Of a stretch of DNA of 64,000 bases, positions 18,964 through 27,074 are shown one piece after another. Numbering within the stretch: the first letter of the stretch is position 1; every line of letters starts with the position of its first letter. Source of the DNA: JAWVFM01 sp038237625 (GTDB lineage: Bacteria > Actinomycetota > Thermoleophilia > Solirubrobacterales > 70-9). The stretch covers positions 186,001 through 250,000 of the forward strand of contig JBBRYM010000002.1 of the NCBI GenBank assembly GCA_038237625.1, written 5' to 3'. The position numbers and the translations under genes are program-made. Under the pieces are notes generated by a model. That model did no database searches. It was not told the DNA's origin and worked only from the letters and a program-made list of their open reading frames with translations.

Positions 18964-20969
18964 CAGCCGTAGGGATTGGTGGTCGAGGCGGAGGCGGTTG
19001 CAGCGCTCGTCGTACTCGCGGTCGAGAGCTTGCGCTGGAAGTGCGGGTCCTTCTCGGAGAAGTAGGCGTTGAGGATGGTCCGCGCCGCGGGCGCTGCCCT
19101 GTCAACGCCAAATCCGCCCTGCTCGACGGTCACTGCGACCACGATCTTCGGATTCGGATAGGGGGCCAACACCACGTACCAGGACTGGTCGGCCTGGCCG
19201 GTGTGCTGCGCCGTTCCCGTCTTGCCGGCGACCGGCACCGGGTAGTTGCCGAACACGGGATAGGACGTACCGTCGGGGCGCTGGGCGGCGTTGTGGAGAG
19301 CGTCGAGGATCACCTGCCGGTAGCTCGCCTTGATGTTCACGTGACGCTGGGGCGCGGGATTGATGTCCTGCACCACCTTCCCGCTGGGGTCGAGGACCTG
19401 CATGCCGACGTGAGGTTTGACCACATCGCCGCCGTTGGCGAGCGCGGTGTAGGCGACCGCCATTTGCAGCGGGTTGGCCTGAAGGTCGCCCTGGCCAATG
19501 CCCAGGTTGACGCTGTCACCCACTGTCCAGGGGCGATCGACAACCTCTTTCGGATAGACGACGCTGCTCCCTCCGGGAGAGCTCGGGGCAGTGTTCTGCT
19601 TGTACAGGTTGTTCCGCCATGCAGGTGTCGGCAGGAGGCCTGCAGCCTCCCCCGGGAGGTCGATGCCCGTTGTCGAGCCGAGCCCGAGCGCCTGGGCCCA
19701 GTTCTCGAGCGGTCCGTTGCGGGTGTCGTTGTGGGTGAGCTGGTCGAGCTTGTAGCCGACGTCGTAGAAGTAGTAGTCGTCGGAGATCGTCAGGGCCGTC
19801 GGCAAGTCGATTGGACCGGCTGCCCCACCCCCGGCATTCGTGAGCGGTTGACTGCCGTCGCCGAGATCGAACGCGCCGGTGTCGTTGATCACGGTGCTCG
19901 GCGTAATGGTCCCGCTTTCGAGGCCGGCCACCGTCGTGATCGGCTTCATGGTCGAGCCCACCGGATACCCGCCCGCGATCGCGCGATCGAAGAACGGGGC
20001 CCCGGTCGAGCTCGTGTCACTGGGGCTGCCGAAGATGGCGTGTGCGGTCGTGGTCGAGATCCGCGGCTTGGCGAGCGCCGCCGGCATGTACGTCGGCGAA
20101 GAGCCGAGGCCGAGTATCTGGCCGTTCTTGACGTTCATCGCCACGAACGCTCCCGGCAACCCGAACGAGCTGAGCGCGGACTCGCCCGCCTGCTGGAGCT
20201 TCGAGTCGATCGTCAGCCTGAGGTCGTTGCCCGCCTGCGGGCCGCGCTGGGCGAGAGTCCCGCCGGTGGGCTGGCCCGCGGCATCGACCTGAACCCTGGT
20301 GTCGCCGTTGATCCCGCGCAGGAAGCTGTCATACGTGTCCTCGACGCCACCGCGGCCCACGAGGTCACCTGGCGCCACGCCCTGATAACGGGGAAGCTTG
20401 AGGTCCGCGGCGCTGACCTGGCCGACGTAGCCGAGCACCTGCGCCGCCTCGGAGCCTTGCGGGTAGGAGCGGACGAAGACCCGGTCGATGCTGATTCCCG
20501 GGAACTTGTCCTGGTTCTCGCGCAGGTAGTAGACGAGGTCGGTCGAAACGTCGCGGCGAAGGGTCACGGGGCTCGCCGGCAGATCCTTCGTCTGCCTGTG
20601 GATCTCCGACGTGATCTTTTGGTAGCTCATGCCGGTCACCTGGGCGAGACGGTGCTTTTCGTCCGCTCGGCGCTTACCACCCGCCGCCGGAAGCTCGAGC
20701 GTCCGCACCTGAAGCGCGAGCGCCGTGCGGTTGTCTACGAGAGTGCCGCCGTTGCGGTCGAGGATGCGGCCGCGGGGCGCCCCCACGGTGATGTCGCGAA
20801 CCTGGTTGTTCTGAGCCTCGGCCTGGTACTGCCCCGCCGACAGCACCTGCAGGTACCAAAGGCGAAAGAAGATCACCGAGAACATCACCAGCGCGACGCC
20901 ACCGAGCACGGCCACGCGCACGGAGAGCTGCGCAGGGATCGGGGCCCTCGAGCGGTCGTCGCGGTACAT
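18963..20969 (-). CDS. mrdA: Penicillin-binding protein 2
   Basis: A class B transpeptidase (668 residues) that cross-links peptidoglycan during elongation. One transmembrane helix lies near residues 18-40, a pedestal/dimerisation domain at about 60-230, then the transpeptidase: SxxK as S339-T-M-K342, SDDYYFYDVGYK as the second motif, and KTGTAQHTG as the third. The C-terminus ends in a Ser/Thr/Ala-rich tail. It lies 2 bases after mreD and overlaps rodA. Confidence 0.96.
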   Translation of the reverse strand: MYRDDRSRAPIPAQLSVRVAVLGGVALVMFSVIFFRLWYLQVLSAGQYQAEAQNNQVRDITVGAPRGRILDRNGGTLVDNRTALALQVRTLELPAAGGKRRADEKHRLAQVTGMSYQKITSEIHRQTKDLPASPVTLRRDVSTDLVYYLRENQDKFPGISIDRVFVRSYPQGSEAAQVLGYVGQVSAADLKLPRYQGVAPGDLVGRGGVEDTYDSFLRGINGDTRVQVDAAGQPTGGTLAQRGPQAGNDLRLTIDSKLQQAGESALSSFGLPGAFVAMNVKNGQILGLGSSPTYMPAALAKPRISTTTAHAIFGSPSDTSSTGAPFFDRAIAGGYPVGSTMKPITTVAGLESGTITPSTVINDTGAFDLGDGSQPLTNAGGGAAGPIDLPTALTISDDYYFYDVGYKLDQLTHNDTRNGPLENWAQALGLGSTTGIDLPGEAAGLLPTPAWRNNLYKQNTAPSSPGGSSVVYPKEVVDRPWTVGDSVNLGIGQGDLQANPLQMAVAYTALANGGDVVKPHVGMQVLDPSGKVVQDINPAPQRHVNIKASYRQVILDALHNAAQRPDGTSYPVFGNYPVPVAGKTGTAQHTGQADQSWYVVLAPYPNPKIVVAVTVEQGGFGVDRAAPAARTILNAYFSEKDPHFQRKLSTASTTSAATASASTTNPYG

Positions 20970-20971
20970 GG

Positions 20972-21595
20972 CTACGACCCGACCCCGCTGAGCGGTCGCG
21001 CCTGGGCGCGGCGTGGACGGGGACGACGCCGGCGGCGAGGTGCGACCGTGGCGGTGATCGTGGGGCGGTCGCGAAGCCTGCCCGGGCGGGGCTCATCGAC
21101 CAAGGCGGCGCGGAAAGCCCGGCGCAGGAGGGGATAAACCCCGAACGCCAGCAGGCCGCCGAGCAGGCCCTTGACGAAGATCTCGCGCAACACCAGCAGG
21201 CTCACGTGGGTCGAGACGCCCAGCATGATCTGAAGCGCCGCGAAGATCGCCGTGGAGACGAGGGTGACGCCGCCGATCAGAAGCGGTATCCGCACACGGC
21301 CCGAGAGCTCGAAGCCTTCCCGGTAGCGCCCGGCGAAATAGCCGGCCGCAATCATCGCGAGCGACGACACCCCGAGCGTCTGAAGCATCGCCGAGTCGAG
21401 CATGAAGCCCGCAGCGAACCCGGTCACCGCTCCCACGACGGCGCCGCCCATGAGGCCAAGGCAGGCAACGACCACGGTGAGGAAGTCCGGCGTGGCTCCG
21501 AAGAAGCTCAGATACGAGAAAAACGAGAGTTGGAGGACCACCGCCACCAGGACGATCAGCGCGATTCGCAGAGCAATCCGGCGAGTGACGATCAC
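20972..21595 (-). CDS. mreD: Rod shape-determining protein MreD
   Basis: A 207-residue membrane protein of the elongasome with five or six hydrophobic segments between residues 8 and 165, followed by an Arg/Pro-rich cytoplasmic tail. The GTG at 21595 overlaps the mreC stop (GTGA); a much longer frame upstream only shadows mreC. Identification rests on topology and on its place between mreC and mrdA. Confidence 0.9.
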   Translation of the reverse strand: MIVTRRIALRIALIVLVAVVLQLSFFSYLSFFGATPDFLTVVVACLGLMGGAVVGAVTGFAAGFMLDSAMLQTLGVSSLAMIAAGYFAGRYREGFELSGRVRIPLLIGGVTLVSTAIFAALQIMLGVSTHVSLLVLREIFVKGLLGGLLAFGVYPLLRRAFRAALVDEPRPGRLRDRPTITATVAPRRRRRPRPRRAQARPLSGVGS

Positions 21596-22488
21596 TTCGG
21601 GACTCCCGGCCTGCGTGGGCCGCCGGTCATGATCTGCACGAGGTCCATCCCGCGCAGGTCGGCGAAGGCGCTGACCTCGATGCGCTGAAACGCGCCCTGC
21701 TCGCCCGGGCTCGCCTTGGTCACCTTGCCGACCTTGATCCCGTAGGGATAGGCCGAGCTGATCCTCCCGCTCGACCAGCCTGCGGTGACGAGGATGTCGC
21801 CCTCCAGGACCTTCTGATCGTTGGAGATGAAGTCCATCAGCAGCGTGTTTGGATCGCCGGCCTCGGGTTCGACGACGCCCTCCGGCCCGTTGGGAAGCGC
21901 GGTGGCGGAGACGGCGCTGCGGTGGTCGGTGATCAGAGTCACCACTGCCGTATTGCCGGTGACCGCCGAAACGCGCCCGGTCAGATAGCCGTCGGCGACG
22001 ACGGGGTCGTTGACGCGCACCCCGTCGGCGGATCCGGAATTGACGGTCACGGTCGAGTACCACACCGTCGGCGAGCGGCCGATGACCCTGGCCGTGACGA
22101 GCTTGTAAGCGGCAGCGACGCCACTCTCTTGGAAGCCGAGCATCTTCTTCAGGTGCTCGTTCTCGGCAAGCGCCTTCTGGCGGACGACCAGCTTCGCGCG
22201 CAGGTCGTCGACCTCGGCGCGCAAATCGGAGTTCTGGCCGCGTGCCTTGAAGGTCTCGTCGAACCAGTTGATGAGATCGCGCGCCGGCTTGAGGGCACGG
22301 CTGGTCACGTCCTGAACTGGGCCCAGCGCCGAGGCAAGCCCGCTCTCGATGCCCCCGACGGCTCCCGTGGAGCCGCTGAACGTGCTCGACAGAAGGATCA
22401 GGGACACGATGAGCAAGAGCGCGAGGACCGCACGGCGTCTGCGCACCTGCTTGCGGTACACGCCTATCCCCTCACGCCACCGCCGCAA
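21592..22488 (-). CDS. mreC: Rod shape-determining protein MreC
   Basis: A 298-residue bitopic protein: one transmembrane helix near residues 20-38, a coiled coil (about 75-115), then the periplasmic-type beta domain (ARVIGRSPTVWYSTVTVNSG; LITDHRSAVSA; VTAGWSSGRISSAYPYGIKVG). ATG at 22488 overlaps mreB by 17 bases; a GTG at 22461 (VYRKQVRRRR) would avoid the overlap and is the main alternative. Confidence 0.95.
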   Translation of the reverse strand: MRRWREGIGVYRKQVRRRRAVLALLLIVSLILLSSTFSGSTGAVGGIESGLASALGPVQDVTSRALKPARDLINWFDETFKARGQNSDLRAEVDDLRAKLVVRQKALAENEHLKKMLGFQESGVAAAYKLVTARVIGRSPTVWYSTVTVNSGSADGVRVNDPVVADGYLTGRVSAVTGNTAVVTLITDHRSAVSATALPNGPEGVVEPEAGDPNTLLMDFISNDQKVLEGDILVTAGWSSGRISSAYPYGIKVGKVTKASPGEQGAFQRIEVSAFADLRGMDLVQIMTGGPRRPGVPK

Positions 22489-23527
22489 AGCGTCGGCGGG
22501 CCGCGTTGCGGTTGGTGCGGTGGATGACTTCGAACTCCTCGAGCGAGCGGCCCGAGCCCACGGCCACGCAGGTCAGCGGTGACTCGGTTACCTCGCAGGG
22601 CATCTGGCACTCCGTGTGCATGCGTTCCGCCATCCCGGCCAGCAGCGACCCACCGCCCGCGAGGACGATCCCGCGGTCCATGATGTCGCCCGCGAGCTCG
22701 GGTGGAGTGCGGTCCAGCGTCTCCTTGACCGCGGCGACGATCTGGCTGACCGGCTCGGAGAGTGCCGCCCGCACCTCCTCGGAGCTGAGGATCAGGGTCT
22801 TCGGCAGCCCGCTGACCATGTCGCGGCCGCGGATCTCTGCCGTCGCCTCATGGGCCAGGGGAGCGGCCGAGCCGATCTCGAGCTTGACCTCCTCGGCCGT
22901 CTGCTGGCCAACTAGGAGCTTGTGTTCGTGCTTTACGTGATTGACGATGGCGTCGTCCATCTCGTCCCCGCCGACGCGGATCGACTCCGAGACCACGATG
23001 CCCCCCAAGGAGATGACGGCGACTTCGCTGGTCCCGCCGCCGATGTCCAGGATCATGCTCCCGGTCGGCTCGGCGACCGGAAGCCCGGCCCCGATCGCGG
23101 CCGCCATCGGCTCTTCGATCAGGTAGGCCTGACGAGCGCCGGCCGACAGGCACGCCTCCTCCACGGCGCGCTTCTCGACCCCGGTCACGCCGGACGGAAC
23201 ACAGACCACGACCCGGGGATGGGCGAAGCGGCTCCGGTGCACCCGCTGGATGAAGTGGCGCAGCATCTCCTCGGTGACCTCGAAGTCGGCGATGACGCCA
23301 TCCTTCAGCGGCCTGATCGCTTGGATCGACCCGGGGGTGCGACCGAGCATCCGCTTCGCCTCGCTGCCGACCGCGTGGACGGCGCCGGTAGCGGTGTCGA
23401 CAGCGACCACGGAGGGCTCCGAGAGCACGATCCCGCGCCCCCGTACGTAGACGAGGGTATTGGCCGTACCGAGATCGACGGCCATGTCGCGGCCGCCAAA
23501 GCCGGTGAATCTCGAGAGCAATCCCAT
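22472..23527 (-). CDS. mreB: Rod shape-determining protein MreB
   Basis: A 351-residue actin homologue that guides lateral wall synthesis. MAVDLGTANTLVYVRGRGI is phosphate loop 1, LDIGGGTSEVAVISLGG phosphate loop 2, and GIVLAGGGSLLAG the adenosine motif. ATG at 23527 (MGLLSRFTGFGG) matches family length; 13 upstream codons are in frame but unlikely. mreC, mreD, mrdA and rodA follow in order. Confidence 0.97.
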   Translation of the reverse strand: MGLLSRFTGFGGRDMAVDLGTANTLVYVRGRGIVLSEPSVVAVDTATGAVHAVGSEAKRMLGRTPGSIQAIRPLKDGVIADFEVTEEMLRHFIQRVHRSRFAHPRVVVCVPSGVTGVEKRAVEEACLSAGARQAYLIEEPMAAAIGAGLPVAEPTGSMILDIGGGTSEVAVISLGGIVVSESIRVGGDEMDDAIVNHVKHEHKLLVGQQTAEEVKLEIGSAAPLAHEATAEIRGRDMVSGLPKTLILSSEEVRAALSEPVSQIVAAVKETLDRTPPELAGDIMDRGIVLAGGGSLLAGMAERMHTECQMPCEVTESPLTCVAVGSGRSLEEFEVIHRTNRNAARRRFAAVA

Positions 23528-23611
23528 CAGCGTTTCCGGGGTGCCGCGGCGGGAGCTTTGAGGCATGCGAAGGCGGCGGCTTCGAGCCTCCCCGCGTTCG
23601 AATGTAGCAGA

Positions 23612-23625
23612 GGGTCGGACGACCC
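23612..23625. other. Short stem-loop between maf and mreB
   Basis: GGGTC (23612-23616) and GACCC (23621-23625) flank a GGAC loop in the 147-base gap between the maf stop and the mreB start. No T-run follows on the minus strand, so terminator function is doubtful; it could be part of the mreB leader. Confidence 0.3.
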
Positions 23626-23674
23626 CAAACCCGAACTTGAGGGATGGGAAAAAGTCTAACCGTATTTCTCAGGT

Positions 23675-24259
23675 TTAGAGTTTTGGGAGAAACTCCGGCG
23701 CTAGCTGGGCAAATGCGCGAATCGGCATCCCGATCACGTTTGCGAGATCGCCCTCAATACCTTCGACCAGCATCGAGCCGAGGCCCTGGACCGCGTAGCC
23801 GCCGGCCCTGTCGCGCCACTCCCCGGAGGCGAGATAGAGACCGAGGGCCTGTTCGGAAAGCGGCCGAAAGCGGACGCGGGTGCTCTCGATCGAGCTTCGC
23901 TCCTGACCTTCGTCGGGCCCCGCGATCACGATGGCGCTGAGAACCTCGTGCTCGCGTCCCGAGAGCGCCCGCAGGGCGGCTTCGGCCTCGGCGCGGCTCT
24001 CGGGCTTTCCGAGGACAGCGCCGTCAAGGACGACGTCGGTATCGGCGCCGAGCACGACGCGGGCCGACCCCGCCAGCTCACGCCCGGCGAGCGCCTTGGC
24101 GCGAGCGTTGGCGAGCACGACCTTCTCAGGCTCGCCCTCGGTCAGTTCCTCGACGCCGGTGGCAACGACCTCGAACTCGACGCCGAGAACCTCGAGGATC
24201 TCCCGCCTGCGCGGGGAGGCCGAAGCGAGGACGAGGGGGTGCGGGGAGTCAGGTCGCAC
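23675..24259 (-). CDS. maf: Maf-like nucleoside triphosphate pyrophosphatase
   Basis: A house-cleaning dNTP/NTP pyrophosphatase of the Maf family. LVLASASPRRREILEVLG is the phosphate-binding N-terminal motif, ANARAKALAG and GADTDVVLDG follow, with KPESRAEAEAALRALSG. GTG at 24259 gives 194 residues and the usual spacing to LASASPRR; TTG at 24283 would add eight residues. It lies upstream of mreB on the same strand, a frequent association. Confidence 0.94.
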   Translation of the reverse strand: MRPDSPHPLVLASASPRRREILEVLGVEFEVVATGVEELTEGEPEKVVLANARAKALAGRELAGSARVVLGADTDVVLDGAVLGKPESRAEAEAALRALSGREHEVLSAIVIAGPDEGQERSSIESTRVRFRPLSEQALGLYLASGEWRDRAGGYAVQGLGSMLVEGIEGDLANVIGMPIRAFAQLAPEFLPKL

Positions 24260-24314
24260 GTCGGTGCATTCTCGATGAATCAATTACGGAGCTCGCCCGG
24301 AGCCTTCGGCGCCC

Positions 24315-24355
24315 ATGGACGCGAAACGCAACCATGGGCAACGTTTCGCGTCCAT
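24315..24355. repeat. Perfect 14-bp inverted repeat between ndk and maf
   Basis: ATGGACGCGAAACG (24315-24328) and CGTTTCGCGTCCAT (24342-24355) form a perfect 14-bp stem around a 13-base loop that itself contains the palindrome CCATGG. It lies in the 192-base gap between ndk and maf. There is no T-run on either side. It may be an mRNA-stabilising or terminating hairpin, a protein-binding operator, or a short mobile repeat; a genome search for further copies would decide. Confidence 0.8.
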
Positions 24356-24451
24356 CGCTGTCCGGAGGGCGCTCGCTGCGGCCGCCCTTATCAGCTTCAG
24401 CCCCGTCGGCAGAGCCTCCACCGCAGGCGGCAGGCCGCGACCGCCTGAGCT

Positions 24452-24856
24452 CTAGAGGTGCGGAAACCAGATCGCGATCTCGCGCTCGGCGGACTCGTCG
24501 CTATCCGAGCCGTGCACGAGATTGAAGGTGACCTCGAGGCCGAAGTCGGCGCGCATCGAGCCGGGGGCCGCCTCGATGGGGTTCGTTGCGCCGATCAACT
24601 GGCGAGCCGCAGCGACGGCCTCATGGCCCACCAAAACGGCGGCGACCAGAGGGCCACCCGTTATGAAGGACACCAGCTCGCCGAAGAACGGCTTCTCGGT
24701 GTGTTCCGCGTAGTGCCGGTTGGCGATGCCCTCGTCGACCGTGAGCATGCGCAGCGCGGCGACCCGCAGCCCTTTGCGCTCGAAGCGGGCAAGGATCTCG
24801 CCCGTCAGGGCACGCTCGAAGGCGTCGGGCTTGATGAGTATCAGCGTCCGGGACAC
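24452..24856 (-). CDS. ndk: Nucleoside diphosphate kinase
   Basis: A 134-residue enzyme that exchanges the gamma phosphate between nucleotides. The phosphohistidine is in NLVHGSDS, with upstream ILIKPDAFERALTGEIL and the HYAEHTEKPFFGELV segment. Normal length. It precedes maf on the minus strand. Confidence 0.97.
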   Translation of the reverse strand: MSRTLILIKPDAFERALTGEILARFERKGLRVAALRMLTVDEGIANRHYAEHTEKPFFGELVSFITGGPLVAAVLVGHEAVAAARQLIGATNPIEAAPGSMRADFGLEVTFNLVHGSDSDESAEREIAIWFPHL

Positions 24857-24877
24857 GGCGGCAGCAGGGCGGAGGGG

Positions 24878-25615
24878 TTACTCGTCGTCGCGCCGCGACT
24901 GCGGTCGGCTTGGACGGCTGGGCGAAGGCGACTTGGACGACCTTGCTGCCGTCGCGCGGCGAGTCGGGCGGGCGGGGGCGGGCGCGTCGCCGTCGGCTCC
25001 TGCGGCGCGCGACGGGCGCTCGACGGCGGTGGGCGAAGGCTCTGCGGCGCTGGGCGAAGGCTCTGCGGCGGTGGAAGGTTTTCGCGCCTGGCGCGAGCTG
25101 GGCGGAGCTTCCGAAGCGGTGCGCTTGGTTCGCGACGTCCGCGAGGGCCGGCGCTCCTCCGGGCGTGGGGCGCTTCGGGTGGGGGTCTCGCAATACGGGC
25201 AGAGCGCCCAGCGCGGGTCAATCGGCTTGCCGCACGCCTCGCAGGGGTCCTTGACGCGCACGCGGCAGCTGGGGCAGCGGAGGAACGTGCGCTCGATCGG
25301 GTGCTCGCAGTTCGGGCACGATGCCTCCTCGAGCTGGCGCACACGCAGCTCCGATGCCCGGATCTCGAGCTCGCGCTCCCGCGCGTCGGCCAGGTATTCG
25401 GGCGGGCGCAGGATCGTGTAGACGACCGTGCCCACAAAGGGAAAGAGCGACGCGCCCGTGGCGCAGGCCACGAGGACGCCGTCGTCGATCCGCCGGCGGG
25501 CGTCGAGGTAGGTCCAGGCGACGAGGGCCAGCCAGACGACGACCAGCAAGAGGATTACGAGGTTGACGAACAGGTTCAGGCCGCTGTTCGTGATGCCGAA
25601 GACTGCGAGCGCCAT
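24878..25615 (-). CDS. Membrane-anchored zinc-ribbon protein
   Basis: A 245-residue protein starting MALAVFGITNSGLNLFVN. Two hydrophobic segments (about 10-30 and 42-65) are followed by a charged helix and two zinc ribbons: SCPNCEHPI...RCPSC and DPCEACGKPI...LCPYC. The last 90 residues are a low-complexity Ser/Arg/Pro/Ala tail. Architecture matches the double-zinc-ribbon (DZR) membrane proteins common in actinobacteria, function unknown. No strong Shine-Dalgarno precedes the ATG. Confidence 0.8.
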   Translation of the reverse strand: MALAVFGITNSGLNLFVNLVILLLVVVWLALVAWTYLDARRRIDDGVLVACATGASLFPFVGTVVYTILRPPEYLADARERELEIRASELRVRQLEEASCPNCEHPIERTFLRCPSCRVRVKDPCEACGKPIDPRWALCPYCETPTRSAPRPEERRPSRTSRTKRTASEAPPSSRQARKPSTAAEPSPSAAEPSPTAVERPSRAAGADGDAPAPARPTRRATAARSSKSPSPSRPSRPQSRRDDE

Positions 25616-25698
25616 AAGAGAGTCGAGGAGTGTACTTCGCCAAAACAACTCCGGCGCCTGCTCCGCTGCCGCCGGGCTAGGCTCAGGCCCGCAAATCC

Positions 25699-25818
25699 CT
25701 AAAGGAACAGCCTGCCGAACAGGTAGCCCAGGCCGAAGAAGACCAGGATCACGATCGCCACCACCGCGGCGACCAGGCCCATCATATGCAGGAGCTCTGA
25801 GCGTGCTTCGGGGTTCAT
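25699..25818 (-). CDS. 39-residue single-pass membrane protein coupled to folC
   Basis: Starts MNPEARSELLHMMGLVAAVV and runs on through a strongly hydrophobic stretch to GYLFGRLFL. The ATG at 25818 overlaps the folC TGA as ATGA, so it should be translated by ribosomes finishing folC. Too short for most gene callers. Function unknown; one transmembrane helix covers about residues 13-38. Confidence 0.7.
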   Translation of the reverse strand: MNPEARSELLHMMGLVAAVVAIVILVFFGLGYLFGRLFL

Positions 25819-27074
25819 CTGGCAGCCGGTCGTTGACCGCGGGCAGCGTACCCGAGGAGGTAGTGAGAACCGGTAACCAGAAGCGACGCCGAACGCTCCT
25901 TCGCAAGCTCGGCGGCCCGGGCGACTGCCTGGGCCGGGTCCGCCACGGCCTCGACGGCCGCCACGCCAGCGCTCCGGCCGAGCGACGCCAGCTCCCCCGC
26001 CGGCTTGGCGCTGGCGCCGCTTCGCCCGCGGCTTCGCAAGAGGGTCGTCGGGATCTCGGTGAAGACGACCGCGTCGAGGGCCGGGGCCAGGGCTTCGATG
26101 ATCCCTTGGGCGTCCTTCTCCGCGAGGATCGCAACGCACGCCACCACGCGGCCCTCGTCGCGGTCGGCGAGCGCCTCCGCGAGCGCCGTCGCGCCGTCGG
26201 GATTGTGGGCGGCGTCGAGAAGAAGGGGAACCTCGGCCTCGATTCCCTCCATGCGGCCGTGGAGCTCGAGGCGGGCGGCAACCTCGGCCACTCGCTCGCC
26301 ATCGAGAGAACCGCTCACCACCTCGGCTGCGGCGATCGCCACACCGAAGTTGCGGCGCAAATATGGGGCGGCGAGCTCGAGCTTTTTCGGCGCCTCCTCC
26401 GCCCGCACCAGCCGAGCATGGCGCTCACGAGCTGTGCGCTCGGCGAGAGCGTCGATCTCGCGATCCAGCCGGCCGACGACCAGGGTGGAGTGATCGCGCA
26501 AAACGGCGAGCTTTTCGGCGGCGATCTCGGCGGTGGTGTCGCCAAGCCACTTCGTGTGCTCCAGCCCCACAGACGTCAGCGCCGTCACCCTCGAGAGCAG
26601 GACGTTCGTGGCATCGAGACGGCCGCCCAGGCCGGCCTCGATCACTCCCACCTCGACCTTCGCCGCCGCCAGTGCCACGAAGGCGGCCGCGGTCACAACC
26701 TCGAACTCGGTCACGGAGTCGCCGGGCTCGAGCGCCCGCTCGACCGCTTCAACGGCCGCCGCGGTCCGCTCCACGGCCGCGCCGAACGCGCCGGGGTCGA
26801 GCTGCTCGCCCCCGATCAGGACGCGCTCGGTCCAGCGCTCGCTATGGGGGGACAGGTACGCGCCGGTGCGCGACCCGTGAGCTTCGACGAGGCGGGCTGT
26901 CATCTCCGTCACCGACGACTTGCCGTTGGTGCCAACCACGTGGACCGCGGCGAAGCGGTGCTGAGGGTTGCCCAGCGCCGCGACCACTCGCCGGATCCGG
27001 TTGAGTCCGAAGTTCCAACCGAAGGGCTCGAGCGAGCCGAGGTAGCGCTCGGCGTCTGTGTAGGTCCAGGTCAG
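25815..27074 (-). CDS. folC: Folylpolyglutamate/dihydrofolate synthase with CTG start
   Basis: Mur-ligase-family enzyme adding glutamate to folates. The first GTG (26987) would begin at MVAALGNPQHRF, but the family N-terminus TYTDAERYLGSLEPFGWN followed by FGLNRIRR lies upstream in frame. CTG at 27074 starts it and overlaps the valS TGA as CTGA. No ATG, GTG or TTG is available in between. The P-loop is VVGTNGKSSVTE; the full product is 419 residues, the expected length. Confidence 0.93.
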   Translation of the reverse strand: MTWTYTDAERYLGSLEPFGWNFGLNRIRRVVAALGNPQHRFAAVHVVGTNGKSSVTEMTARLVEAHGSRTGAYLSPHSERWTERVLIGGEQLDPGAFGAAVERTAAAVEAVERALEPGDSVTEFEVVTAAAFVALAAAKVEVGVIEAGLGGRLDATNVLLSRVTALTSVGLEHTKWLGDTTAEIAAEKLAVLRDHSTLVVGRLDREIDALAERTARERHARLVRAEEAPKKLELAAPYLRRNFGVAIAAAEVVSGSLDGERVAEVAARLELHGRMEGIEAEVPLLLDAAHNPDGATALAEALADRDEGRVVACVAILAEKDAQGIIEALAPALDAVVFTEIPTTLLRSRGRSGASAKPAGELASLGRSAGVAAVEAVADPAQAVARAAELAKERSASLLVTGSHYLLGYAARGQRPAAR

